From positions 62,001 through 126,000 of the forward strand of contig NZ_CAAF010000082.1 in the NCBI RefSeq assembly GCF_000359125.1: DNA of 64,000 nucleotides. The letters are read 5' to 3'. Origin of the DNA: Mesorhizobium sp. STM 4661 (GTDB taxonomy: Bacteria > Pseudomonadota > Alphaproteobacteria > Rhizobiales > Rhizobiaceae). A program made the translations under genes and the position numbers. This document shows positions 34,597-42,282 of this stretch, one piece after another. Under the pieces are notes generated by a model. The model was not told the DNA's origin. It was given only the letters and a program-made list of their open reading frames with translations, and did not search any database. The first letter of the stretch is position 1. Every line of letters begins with the position of its first letter.

Positions 34597-35715
34597 ATGA
34601 CAAGCGCGCCTGGGGTTATCCGGGATTCCATTTTTCGCTTTTTGTCCGCCCTCGAACGTGACGCAACAGTCGCCGAAATAAGCGACGCCGTAGCGCTTCA
34701 ATTGGGATCGGTAACTGCATCTTCGGTTCGTTCGTACCTGAACTCCAATGCACCCGAGGTTTTTGAACGCACGGCACGGGGGCGATATCGCATCAGGTCG
34801 GATGCAGAAGCCAATGTGCGGCATGTTCGTCTCAATCCCGCTGTGCAAAGCGGGCTTGCTATCCTGTATCATGCCGACTGCTTTGACTGGCTGGCTTCGT
34901 GCGCGCCCAACTCCATCCATGCGGTGGTTACTGATCCACCCTATGGAATAGTCGAATACAGCGAGAAAGAACTTACAAAACTACGTGCCGGCAAAGGCGG
35001 TGTTTGGCGTGTTCCTCCATCGTTCGACGGGAACAGACGAGCCCCTCTGCCTCGCTTCACAGTATTGAACGAAGGCGATCGCGATGAACTCTATCGTTTT
35101 TTCCGGCGCCTTGGAACATTGCTAGGTCGTGCGGTTGTACCCGGAGGCAATGTTTTGGTGGCCAGCAACCCACTTCTCTCACATCTTGTCGCGTCGGCAA
35201 TGGCGAATGCTGGACTGGAACTTCGTGGATATCTTGCGCGATTGACCATGACTATGCGCGGCGGTGATCGCCCGAAGAATGCTCATCAGGATTTTCCGGA
35301 TGTTTCGGTCATGCCACGGTCGCAATGGGAGCCGTGGGTGGTATTGCGCCGTCCACTGGAGGGTCGTGTGCAAGACAATCTTCGAAAGTGGAAAACCGGC
35401 GGGTTCCGGCGCTTGTCGGACGAGCAGCCGTTCGGCGACGTCATCCGGTCAAGCCCGACAACAAGAAGCGAACGTCTCATCGCTCCGCATCCCTCGCTCA
35501 AACCGCAAAACTTTCTTCGTCAAGTGGTTCGGGCATCCCTACCCCTTGGGGAAGGCGTCATTCTTGATCCATTTGCGGGCTCAGGATCGACATTGGCTGC
35601 CGCCACCGCCGTCGGCTATCCAAGCATAGGTGTTGAAGCCGATCCGAAATTTATCCGTCTGGCATCAGATGCCATGCCGAAACTCGCATCACTTCGTCAG
35701 ATAGATCCAGTTTGA
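34597..35715 (+). CDS. DNA methyltransferase, type II, amino-methyltransferase class
   Basis: A 372-residue methyltransferase. Motif IV DPPY (113-116) precedes motif I DPFAGSGST (324-332), the beta order of N6-adenine or N4-cytosine enzymes. The N-terminal ~65 residues (IRDSIFRFLSAL ... AEISDAVALQLGSVTASSVR) look like a winged helix domain and could bind DNA on their own. It is convergent with the predicted endonuclease gene, overlapping by 27 bp, which makes a complete restriction-modification system. GC content and codon choice (many AAA, TTT, CAA) are lower than in neighbours, suggesting transfer. Its promoter carries a doubled GACGTC palindrome; GACGTC could be the operator or the modified site itself. 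Confidence 0.9.
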   Translation: MTSAPGVIRDSIFRFLSALERDATVAEISDAVALQLGSVTASSVRSYLNSNAPEVFERTARGRYRIRSDAEANVRHVRLNPAVQSGLAILYHADCFDWLASCAPNSIHAVVTDPPYGIVEYSEKELTKLRAGKGGVWRVPPSFDGNRRAPLPRFTVLNEGDRDELYRFFRRLGTLLGRAVVPGGNVLVASNPLLSHLVASAMANAGLELRGYLARLTMTMRGGDRPKNAHQDFPDVSVMPRSQWEPWVVLRRPLEGRVQDNLRKWKTGGFRRLSDEQPFGDVIRSSPTTRSERLIAPHPSLKPQNFLRQVVRASLPLGEGVILDPFAGSGSTLAAATAVGYPSIGVEADPKFIRLASDAMPKLASLRQIDPV

Positions 35716-36267
35716 CCGCATCTTTTGCCCGCCGGCCTTGTCAACAGTCGCTGTTCGAGTTCCCAGAGGCCCTCGATCATTTTTGCGGAAGTCGGCTTCA
35801 ACCAGATGAGCGAGGTAAACTTCGGTAAAGCGCGTCGGTGAACGATCTTGTGCTGGCTCGGTTTTATCGTCGATGACATAGACAAACACGCACATCCACT
35901 GCTCGCGAGCACCGTGGGTGTCGACGGCGCCTCCTTTCTTGCGAGTGGTTTTGATCTCGACCCCATCCATCCCCGACTTGGTGCTGTCATTCGCGTATCT
36001 CCCGCGAACGATGAGGTCGGGATGGCCGTTGTGGAACTGATTTTGGCAGAGAGAACGCGAATGGTTTGCGACGCTTGCAGTCAGCATATCGGATATCATT
36101 CCCGACATGTTTGCCGCGCGCAGTACCTCCTCCAGCCGAGGTAAGCCCTTCGATCGAAACAAGGAGTTCACATCAAAGAAAAAGTCGTACACGTCCTGCA
36201 TCGCAATTTCGAAATCCTTCAAACGAAGTTCGAATGGCAATTCGATGGATCTGTTGAATGCAGCCAT
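35689..36267 (-). CDS. predicted type II restriction endonuclease (PD-ExK)
   Basis: A 192-residue protein of the predicted PD-(D/E)xK nuclease class. The core reads HPDLIVRGRY then DGVEIKTTRKKGG, so Asp84, Glu104 and Lys106 would be the catalytic set, with CVFVYVIDD as the following strand. The N-terminal helices probably form the dimer or recognition part. It lies tail-to-tail with the methyltransferase (27-bp overlap) and shares its lower GC content. I use the ATG at 36267, since the upstream TTG would start within promoter DNA. No database match can be given, so the recognition sequence is unknown. The role follows from motif plus partnership. Confidence 0.75.
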   Translation of the reverse strand: MAAFNRSIELPFELRLKDFEIAMQDVYDFFFDVNSLFRSKGLPRLEEVLRAANMSGMISDMLTASVANHSRSLCQNQFHNGHPDLIVRGRYANDSTKSGMDGVEIKTTRKKGGAVDTHGAREQWMCVFVYVIDDKTEPAQDRSPTRFTEVYLAHLVEADFRKNDRGPLGTRTATVDKAGGQKMRSNWIYLTK

Positions 36268-36327
36268 GTCGACCGCTTGTCTCTCCAGCACTGGACCCTC
36301 CGTGAGCAAGGCCGCAAAATTGGCTTA

Positions 36328-36343
36328 GACGTCGCCCGACGTC
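36328..36343 (-). promoter_or_regulatory. doubled GACGTC motif upstream of the endonuclease gene
   Basis: GACGTC occurs at 36328-36333 and 36338-36343, centres one helical turn apart, 61-76 bp before the endonuclease ATG. The methyltransferase promoter has the same hexamer twice. A shared control site is my inference. Confidence 0.55.
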
Positions 36344-36401
36344 GAGAGGGGTTGCATATTCCAGCAGCGAAAACGAACTGGTGCTTTCACTTGCGTGAAC
36401 G

Positions 36402-36959
36402 TCAACCGCGCTTGACAGGCCGCGCCGGGTTGCCGACCACGGTCATGTTCGCGGCCACGTCGCGCGTCACCACGCTGCCGGCGCCGACGATGGCGCCATC
36501 TCCGATGCTGACACCGCCGAGGATGATGGCACTGCCGCCAATCCAGGCGCTGGCGCCGATCTCGACCGGCTTCGCGATCTCCAGGCCCGCCTGTCGCCCG
36601 GCGGCCTCCTTGTGGTGCTCGGCGCAATAGATCTGCGCATTGGGGCCGAGCAGCGTCCGCTTGCCGATGCGGACCGTTGCCGTATCGAGAATGGTGCAGC
36701 CGGCGTTGAGGAAGACGCCGTCGCCGAGGACGATGTTGAAGCCATAGGCGCAATGGAACGGCGCCTCGATGCGAGCGCCGACGCCCGCCGCGCCGAGCAG
36801 CGATTTCAGGGCGGGTCCGATATTGCCGCGGCGGCCGGGCGGCAGGCTGTTGTGTTCGAAAACCGCATCGCGCGCGATGACACGCAAAGCCTCCAGTTCG
36901 TCATCGAGGCATGTGTACCACTCGCCGACCGCCATTTTTGTGCGTTCACTTCCAGCCAT
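36402..36959 (-). CDS. sugar O-acetyltransferase, maltose/NodL-like hexapeptide family
   Basis: A 185-residue left-handed beta-helix acyltransferase. The N-terminal family block MAVGEWYTCLDDELEALR and the hexapeptide turns (IGKRTLLGPNAQIY, VEIGASAWIGGSAIILGGVS) are clear. The catalytic histidine is in YCAEHH. Relatives transfer acetyl from acetyl-CoA to maltose, galactosides or, for NodL, to Nod factor. Nothing in the neighbourhood points to nodulation, so NodL is not claimed. An AGGAGG 8 nt before 36959 decides the start. It lies just outside the restriction-modification island; codon use is normal. Confidence 0.88.
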   Translation of the reverse strand: MAGSERTKMAVGEWYTCLDDELEALRVIARDAVFEHNSLPPGRRGNIGPALKSLLGAAGVGARIEAPFHCAYGFNIVLGDGVFLNAGCTILDTATVRIGKRTLLGPNAQIYCAEHHKEAAGRQAGLEIAKPVEIGASAWIGGSAIILGGVSIGDGAIVGAGSVVTRDVAANMTVVGNPARPVKRG

Positions 36960-37102
36960 GGCGGCGCCTCCTGTCTCCATCTCGTTCCAAAGCACAGTCG
37001 ATGCAAACTGGAAAGCGCCAGCGTCGCCACTGGTCAAATGCCAAGCCTATGCTAGCCTGCTCTTGCCGGACTGTCCTGGCCCGGTGATCGAGGGGGTCAA
37101 TC

Positions 37103-37564
37103 ATGCTGTACATTCTTGCACTTCTGATCGGCGTCATTGCCGGTCTTCGTGCCATGACCGCGCCTGCCGCGGTTGCCTGGGGCGCGTATCTCGGCTGGCT
37201 ACCGGTCGCCGGCATCTGGGCGAGCTTCATGGGCCACTGGGCCGCTGTCGGCATCTTCACCATCCTCGCCATCGTCGAACTGGTCACCGACCAGTTGCCG
37301 TCCACGCCGAGCCGCAAAGTGCCGCAGCAGTTCGGCGCGCGCATCATCATGGGCGCCTTCGCCGGCGCGGTGATCGGTGCCACCGGCGGCGCCACCATCG
37401 GCGGCCTGATCGCCGGCGCCATCGGCGCGGTCATAGGCACGTATGGCGGCGCCGAAGTGCGTGGCCGGCTTGCAGCCGCTTTCGGCAAAGACCCGCCCGC
37501 CGCCTTCATCGAGGACGCCGTGGCGATCATCGGCGGCCTGCTGATCTTGGCGGCCGTGGCATGA
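37103..37564 (+). CDS. DUF4126 family membrane protein
   Basis: A 153-residue protein with four to five hydrophobic segments. Its glycine-rich middle (GAFAGAVIGATGGATIGGLI) is reminiscent of small channel or transporter domains, and the start LLIGVIAGLRAMTAPAAVAW with an Arg-Ala-Met turn fits DUF4126. Function is unknown. It overlaps the FAD oxidoreductase gene by 4 bp (ATGA), so both are translated together; a role in supplying or protecting the redox enzyme is only a guess. Confidence 0.85.
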   Translation: MLYILALLIGVIAGLRAMTAPAAVAWGAYLGWLPVAGIWASFMGHWAAVGIFTILAIVELVTDQLPSTPSRKVPQQFGARIIMGAFAGAVIGATGGATIGGLIAGAIGAVIGTYGGAEVRGRLAAAFGKDPPAAFIEDAVAIIGGLLILAAVA

Positions 37565-38937
37565 CGGCAAAAAGCTTCGACGCCATCGTCATCGGCGCCG
37601 GACAGGCCGGCACTCCGCTCGCCGGCAGGCTGAACGCGGCCGGCATGAGCGTGGCGCTGATCGAGCGCAAGCTGGTCGGCGGCACCTGCGTCAACACCGG
37701 CTGCATCCCGACCAAGACCATGGTCGCCAGCGCTTATGCCGCGCATCTGGCCCGCCGCGCCGCCGACTATGGTGTGACGCTCGGTGGTCCCGTCGGCGTC
37801 GATTACAAAGCGATTCAGGCGCGCAAGGACAAGGTGTCGAGCGCCTCCCGCACCGGGTTGGAAACCTGGATCGCCGGCATGGACAAATGCACACTCTATC
37901 GCGGCCATGCGCGTTTCGAATCCACCAACGCAGTGCGTGTCGGCGACGACCTGCTGAGCGCCGAGAAGATCTTCCTCAACACCGGCGGCCGCGCCTCGGT
38001 GCCCGACCTGCCCGGCATCCAGGACATCGACTACCTGACCAATTCGTCGATGATGGATCTCAATGTGCTGCCGCGCCATCTGATCGTCGTCGGCGGCAGC
38101 TATATCTCGCTCGAATTCGCGCAGATGTTTCGCCGCTTCGGCTCCGATGTCACCGTCATCGAAAAGAGCCCGCGGCTGACCGGCCGCGAGGATGAGGATG
38201 TCTCGGCCGCCATTCTGTCGATCCTCGAAAACGAAGGCATCACGGTTCACGTCGGCGCCGACGACATCGGCTTTGCCAGGAAAGGCGACGACATTGCCGT
38301 CACCTTCTCCGCCGGCAAGGCGCCGGCGGTCGGTTCGCATGTGCTTTTGGCGCTGGGCCGAACCCCCAACACCGACGATCTCGGCCTCGACAAGGCCGGT
38401 GTCGGGGTCGACAAACGCGGCTTCGTTGTCGTCGATGATCAGTTGCGCACCAGCGTGCCCGGCATCTGGGCAATGGGCGATTGCAACGGCAAGGGCGCCT
38501 TCACCCACACCTCCTACAATGACTACGAGATCGTCGCCGCCAATCTGCTCGACAACGACCCGCGCAAGGTCAGCGATCGCATCGAGGCCTATGCGCTTTA
38601 CATCGACCCGCCGCTCGGCCGCTGTGGCATGACCGAGACAGCGGTGAGGAAATCTGGCCGCAAGGCGCTGGTCGGCCAGCGGCCGATGACCCGCGTCGGC
38701 CGTGCCGTCGAAAAAGGCGAGACACAAGGCTTCATGAAGATCCTGGTCGATGACGACACCAGGGAGATTCTCGGTTGCTCGGTGCTCGGGCCAGGTGGCG
38801 ACGAGGCGGTGCACTGCGTGCTCGACCTGATGTATGCCAAGGCGCCGGTCGACACGCTGGCGCGGGCAACCCATATCCACCCCAACGTCTCGGAGCTGCT
38901 GCCCACCATTGCCCAGGAGTTGAAGCCGCTGGTCTGA
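37561..38937 (+). CDS. FAD-dependent disulfide oxidoreductase, mercuric-reductase-like
   Basis: A 458-residue class I pyridine nucleotide-disulfide oxidoreductase. The FAD motif is VIGAGQAGTPLAGRL, the redox-active disulfide GGTCVNTGCIPTKTM (Cys at ~42 and 47), the NAD(P)-binding motif VVGGSYISLEFAQM, and the C-terminal dimer domain carries the His-Glu-like HIHPNVSELLPT. Lacking the paired C-terminal cysteines of MerA and the lipoamide partners, its substrate is uncertain. Many Rhizobiales annotate this as mercuric reductase or FAD-containing oxidoreductase. It is translationally coupled to the DUF4126 gene. Confidence 0.9.
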   Translation: MTAKSFDAIVIGAGQAGTPLAGRLNAAGMSVALIERKLVGGTCVNTGCIPTKTMVASAYAAHLARRAADYGVTLGGPVGVDYKAIQARKDKVSSASRTGLETWIAGMDKCTLYRGHARFESTNAVRVGDDLLSAEKIFLNTGGRASVPDLPGIQDIDYLTNSSMMDLNVLPRHLIVVGGSYISLEFAQMFRRFGSDVTVIEKSPRLTGREDEDVSAAILSILENEGITVHVGADDIGFARKGDDIAVTFSAGKAPAVGSHVLLALGRTPNTDDLGLDKAGVGVDKRGFVVVDDQLRTSVPGIWAMGDCNGKGAFTHTSYNDYEIVAANLLDNDPRKVSDRIEAYALYIDPPLGRCGMTETAVRKSGRKALVGQRPMTRVGRAVEKGETQGFMKILVDDDTREILGCSVLGPGGDEAVHCVLDLMYAKAPVDTLARATHIHPNVSELLPTIAQELKPLV

Positions 38938-38974
38938 ACAGCCGGCTCACCTGTGCCTGGCTCTACGAACTCTC

Positions 38975-39994
38975 TCATTTTTTCGGCTGGCTCCTGTGCA
39001 GCCTCACGCGCTTGGTGAAATTCCGGGCCGGAACGGCTTGCACGTTGCCCGATGCACGAAGTTCCGCGAGCAGCTTGCGTGGCGATCGGCCGAATTCGGC
39101 CGTGAAGCAGCGTGAGAACGCGGAAATCGACCGGAAGCCCGAGGCGAAGGCAATTTCGGAGACTGCCATGTCGCTTTGAAACAACAGCTGCTTTGCGTGA
39201 TTGAGGCGCAGCTTTCGATAATAGGCCATCGGCGCCTCGCCGGTGGCCCGATGAAAGACGCGAGCGAACTGGCGTTCCGAGAACCCCACATGGCGGGCAA
39301 GCGCATGAAGCGGAAGCGGCGTCTCCACGCTTCGCCGCATGATTTCCAGGATCTTTTCCAGGCTGGCACCGTGGTCACCGTCCAAAGTGTCTGTCGTCAG
39401 ACGGCCTAGTGGTGGGAAAGCGGCATTGGACGAAACCATATCGCTGGCGACGTCCCGGGCGATCGCGGCATTGCAGTGCCTTTCGATAAGCATCAGCAGA
39501 AGCTCGACGGTCGCCATGCCGCCGGCGCAGGTGATGAGCGAACCATCGACGACGATAGGCCGCTCCTGCACATTCACTTCGGGAAACTGCTCGCGGAACG
39601 CCGCTGCCGCCACTGGATGGACGGTGACATTGCGCTCGCGGATCAATCGAGCTTCCGCAAGCAGGAAAACGCCGCTGTCGATGGCGCCGAGCACCGTGCC
39701 CTTGCCGCCGGCACGGACCAGCCAGCGGCGCATCTGCGGTGTTGCGGTCCGTGCCTGGTCATCGCCCGCAACGATGAAGCCATAGGCAAGCTCCGGCGCG
39801 TCGCGGAGCGCGGCGTCACAGTCCACGGCAATGCCGTTGCTTGCCTCCACGGCATGTCCGTCCTCGCTGAGGATTTGCCAATCGAAGACGCGTCGCCCTG
39901 CATATTTGTTGGCGAGCCGAAGCGCCTCTGTCGCCAGGACAACCACATACATTGGAAACAGGCGGACCAGGAGAAAGCCAAAACTGACCGGCAT
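38975..39994 (-). CDS. GlxA-family AraC-type transcriptional regulator
   Basis: A 339-residue regulator. The N-terminal half is a DJ-1/PfpI-like glutamine amidotransferase fold (VGFLL-type start VSFGFLLVRLFPMY, elbow GAIDSGVFLLAEARL, where an active Cys is replaced by Ser-Gly-Val). The C-terminal ~100 residues are two AraC helix-turn-helices ending in SISAFSRCFTAEFGRSPRKL. I prefer the ATG at 39994 with GGTGAG upstream; an ATG at 40081 in the same frame would leave only 19 bp to the divergent aldolase gene. Regulators of this type control catabolic genes for amines or amino acids. The divergent aldolase and hydrolase genes are likely targets. Confidence 0.88.
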   Translation of the reverse strand: MPVSFGFLLVRLFPMYVVVLATEALRLANKYAGRRVFDWQILSEDGHAVEASNGIAVDCDAALRDAPELAYGFIVAGDDQARTATPQMRRWLVRAGGKGTVLGAIDSGVFLLAEARLIRERNVTVHPVAAAAFREQFPEVNVQERPIVVDGSLITCAGGMATVELLLMLIERHCNAAIARDVASDMVSSNAAFPPLGRLTTDTLDGDHGASLEKILEIMRRSVETPLPLHALARHVGFSERQFARVFHRATGEAPMAYYRKLRLNHAKQLLFQSDMAVSEIAFASGFRSISAFSRCFTAEFGRSPRKLLAELRASGNVQAVPARNFTKRVRLHRSQPKK

Positions 39995-40100
39995 GACTGC
40001 ACTCACCGTGGAGTTGCCATTTTTCGACACATAGCCAGAAATGTCAAAACACCTGCCATGCGTGTCGAATAACTTGGCCATCTCTAGCGGAGGTGTTCAT

Positions 40101-40865
40101 ATGCAAAAGAGCTGGCACGGTGACAGTCATTCTCACGCCGACACGGAATGGCAACTGCGGGTAGACTTGGCCGCGGCATTCAGGTTGGCAGCGCAGTTCG
40201 ACTGGCACGAGTCGGTCGGCAACCACTTCAGCGTCGCCACTACGCCGGACGGCAAGGGTTTCCTGATGAACCCGCGCTGGCGGCATTTCTCTGGGATCAA
40301 GGCCAGCGATCTCCTGGCGCTCGACAGCGATGACCGGGAAACGATGCAGCGGCCCGACGCGCCCGACCGGTCGGCCTGGGCCATCCATGGCCAGTTGCAT
40401 GCGCGGCTGCCGCAGGCGCGCTGCATCCTGCACCTCCACCCGCCTTACGCGACAGCGGTGGCGGCACTTGCGGATCCGTGGCTAAAGCCCATCGATCAGA
40501 ACACGGCCCGTTTCTATGAGCGCATTGCCGTCGATCTTGCGTATGGGGGCATCGCCGATGACGATGCCGAGGGCGCGCGGCTCGCCGCTGTGCTCGGCAA
40601 CCGCCGCATCCTGATGATGGGCAACCACGGCGTTCTGGCCACGGCTCCCACCATCGCGGAAGCCTTTGAAGACCTCTATTTCCTCGAGCGGGCCTGCCGG
40701 ACCTTGATCCTCGCCTATTCCAGCGGTCAGGCGTTGAACATCATGTCACCGCGGCTGGCAGAGCGCACGGCGCTCGACTGGGAGGATTATTCCGGCATGA
40801 GCTTCGCCCATTTCGAAGAGCTGAAGCGCGGCCTCGACAGGCAAGATTCCACCTACGCGGCTTGA
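40101..40865 (+). CDS. class II aldolase/adducin-family protein
   Basis: A 254-residue protein of the fuculose-aldolase/adducin fold. The zinc-binding histidines are visible in LHLHPPYATAVAAL and MGNHGVLATAPT, and the N-terminal block ESVGNHFSVATTPDGKGFLM fits the family. Such proteins cleave sugar phosphates or decarboxylate small acids; this subgroup is uncharacterised. The ATG at 40101 has GGAGG six bases upstream. It is followed after 43 bp by a dehalogenase-like hydrolase, and diverges from a GlxA-type regulator, so the three may form one catabolic unit. Confidence 0.87.
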   Translation: MQKSWHGDSHSHADTEWQLRVDLAAAFRLAAQFDWHESVGNHFSVATTPDGKGFLMNPRWRHFSGIKASDLLALDSDDRETMQRPDAPDRSAWAIHGQLHARLPQARCILHLHPPYATAVAALADPWLKPIDQNTARFYERIAVDLAYGGIADDDAEGARLAAVLGNRRILMMGNHGVLATAPTIAEAFEDLYFLERACRTLILAYSSGQALNIMSPRLAERTALDWEDYSGMSFAHFEELKRGLDRQDSTYAA

Positions 40866-40908
40866 TGTTGCTTGCACCCGTTGGGTGCGCTCGAATTTGA
40901 GGTGACCG

Positions 40909-41853
40909 ATGGTCTTTGAGAACTTTCACACGCAAACCGTGACCCTCGACGAAGTCACGATCCACTACCGCATCGGCGGCAAAGGACCGCCCTTGCTGCT
41001 CTTGCACGGCTGCCCGCAAACCCACCTGATGTGGCACAAACTGGTACCGGTCCTGTCGCGCGAATTTACGATTGTGGCGAGCGACCTTCGCGGCTATGGC
41101 GACAGTAGCAAACCGCAAGGGCTGCCCAACCACGCGAATTACTCGTTTCGGGCAATGGCGGCGGACCAGAACGAACTGATGGCGCGGCTTGGCTACGCAA
41201 GCTTCTCGGCCGTCGGCCATGATCGCGGCGCGCGGGTCCTGCACCGCATGGCGCTGGATTTTCCCGGTCGGCTGCAAAGGCTGGCCTTTCTCGACATCCT
41301 GCCGACGACGGTCCTGTACGAACAGACGGACAGGCACTTCGCCAGCTCATACTGGGAATGGTTTTTCTTCACCCAGGGCAAGGGCTTTCCGGAGAGACTG
41401 CTGAGCGCCGATCCCGAAAGTTTCCTGCGTTATGAGCTCGGCCATCTCGCCGATGACGGCACGATCGGTCCCGAGGTTTGGAACGAGTATCTGCGCGTCC
41501 CACAGGACAAGGCGTCCATGCATGGAATGTGCGAGGACTACCGCGCCGGCGCCACGATCGATCTTGCCCATGATGCCGCCGATGCAGGCCAACGCATCGA
41601 AACGCCCTTGCTGCTCCTGTGGGGAGCGCACAATCCGGTATGGAAGCGCTTCGACATGATCGGCGTATGGCAGCGCTTTGCGCATGACGTCGTCGGCTGT
41701 GCAATCGAGGCGGGGCACTATCTGGCCGAGGAGGCGCCGGATCGCCTGCTGGCTGAGCTTCTTCCATTCATAAGAGGCGAGCCGGTCGCGCCTAAATCCC
41801 GCACTTTCGCCAGGGGCAAGACAGAGCGGTCCAGCGTTTCCGTGAAGCGATGA
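40909..41853 (+). CDS. alpha/beta hydrolase, haloacetate-dehalogenase-like
   Basis: A 314-residue alpha/beta hydrolase close to fluoroacetate dehalogenases. Asp105 in GHDRGARVLHRMALD is the expected nucleophile, with Asp129 (LDILPT) and His270 (EAGHYLAEEAPD) as the rest of the triad, and Tyr211 in CEDYRAGA. The halide-pocket His of the reference enzyme (YHWSF) is replaced by Glu150 in YWEWFFF, while the Trp is kept. Fluoride abstraction is therefore doubtful, and an epoxide or other ester substrate is possible. The last residues (TFARGKTERSSVSVKR) are unusual, and the stop overlaps the start of a glucose-dehydrogenase remnant. Confidence 0.87.
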   Translation: MVFENFHTQTVTLDEVTIHYRIGGKGPPLLLLHGCPQTHLMWHKLVPVLSREFTIVASDLRGYGDSSKPQGLPNHANYSFRAMAADQNELMARLGYASFSAVGHDRGARVLHRMALDFPGRLQRLAFLDILPTTVLYEQTDRHFASSYWEWFFFTQGKGFPERLLSADPESFLRYELGHLADDGTIGPEVWNEYLRVPQDKASMHGMCEDYRAGATIDLAHDAADAGQRIETPLLLLWGAHNPVWKRFDMIGVWQRFAHDVVGCAIEAGHYLAEEAPDRLLAELLPFIRGEPVAPKSRTFARGKTERSSVSVKR

Positions 41854-42135
41854 ACCGCCCTATCCTAGGCTTCGGCATGCCGTCGCTCGGCGGACCGGTC
41901 ACCACGGCTGGCGGCCTCGTCTTCTATGCCGGCACGCAGGACTACTATCTGCGCGCCATCGACGTGGCCACCGGCGAGGAACTCTGGAAGGGCCGCTTGC
42001 CGGTCGGCGCGCAGGCGACGCCGATGACCTCCCGAAAGCGGTCGCCAGTTCGTCGTCGTCTCGGCTGGCGGCGCACGCCAGTCGCTGGATCGCGGCGACT
42101 ACATCATCGCCTACGCCTTGCCGAAAAAAGGCTGA
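41850..42135 (+). pseudogene. 3' remnant of a quinoprotein glucose dehydrogenase gene (gcd), frameshifted
   Basis: The frame beginning MNRPILGFGMPSLGGPVTTA continues GGLVFYAGTQDYYLRAIDVA and TGEELWKGRLPVGAQATPMT, the last propeller blade of membrane-bound PQQ glucose dehydrogenases. A frameshift near 42030 moves the ending to another frame, where SGRQFVVVSAGGARQSLDRG, DYIIAYALPKKG and a stop at 42133-42135 follow, exactly the family's C-terminus. Roughly 85-90% of the gene is missing upstream, replaced by the dehalogenase gene. The intact terminator after it supports a once-expressed gene. Confidence 0.85.
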
Positions 42136-42148
42136 GACGGGTGTAAAA

Positions 42149-42175
42149 ACGGGGCGCTACAACGCCCCGTTCTGT
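42149..42175 (+). terminator. terminator behind the gcd remnant
   Basis: ACGGGGCG (42149-42156) and CGCCCCGT (42163-42170) form a perfect 8-bp stem with a CTACAA loop, followed by TCTGT. The T-run is short, so strength is moderate. Confidence 0.7.
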
Positions 42176-42282
42176 CGTCCGGTTCCCCGCTTTCTGCATT
42201 GCTGCATTGCAGCGATCGCGCTTGTGCGGCCGGCCCATCTCCGGACAGTCTGACTTTTGAACCGATTCATTCTGGACGCCCC

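Noticed and set aside
36402..36959. nodL
   Set aside because: The protein is in the same family, but maltose-type acetyltransferases are equally similar and no nod genes or nod box are nearby.
36946..38880. 644-residue open frame on the minus strand
   Set aside because: It is the shadow of the FAD oxidoreductase and DUF4126 genes; its composition (Asp/Ala/Arg/His-rich) is typical of antisense translation.
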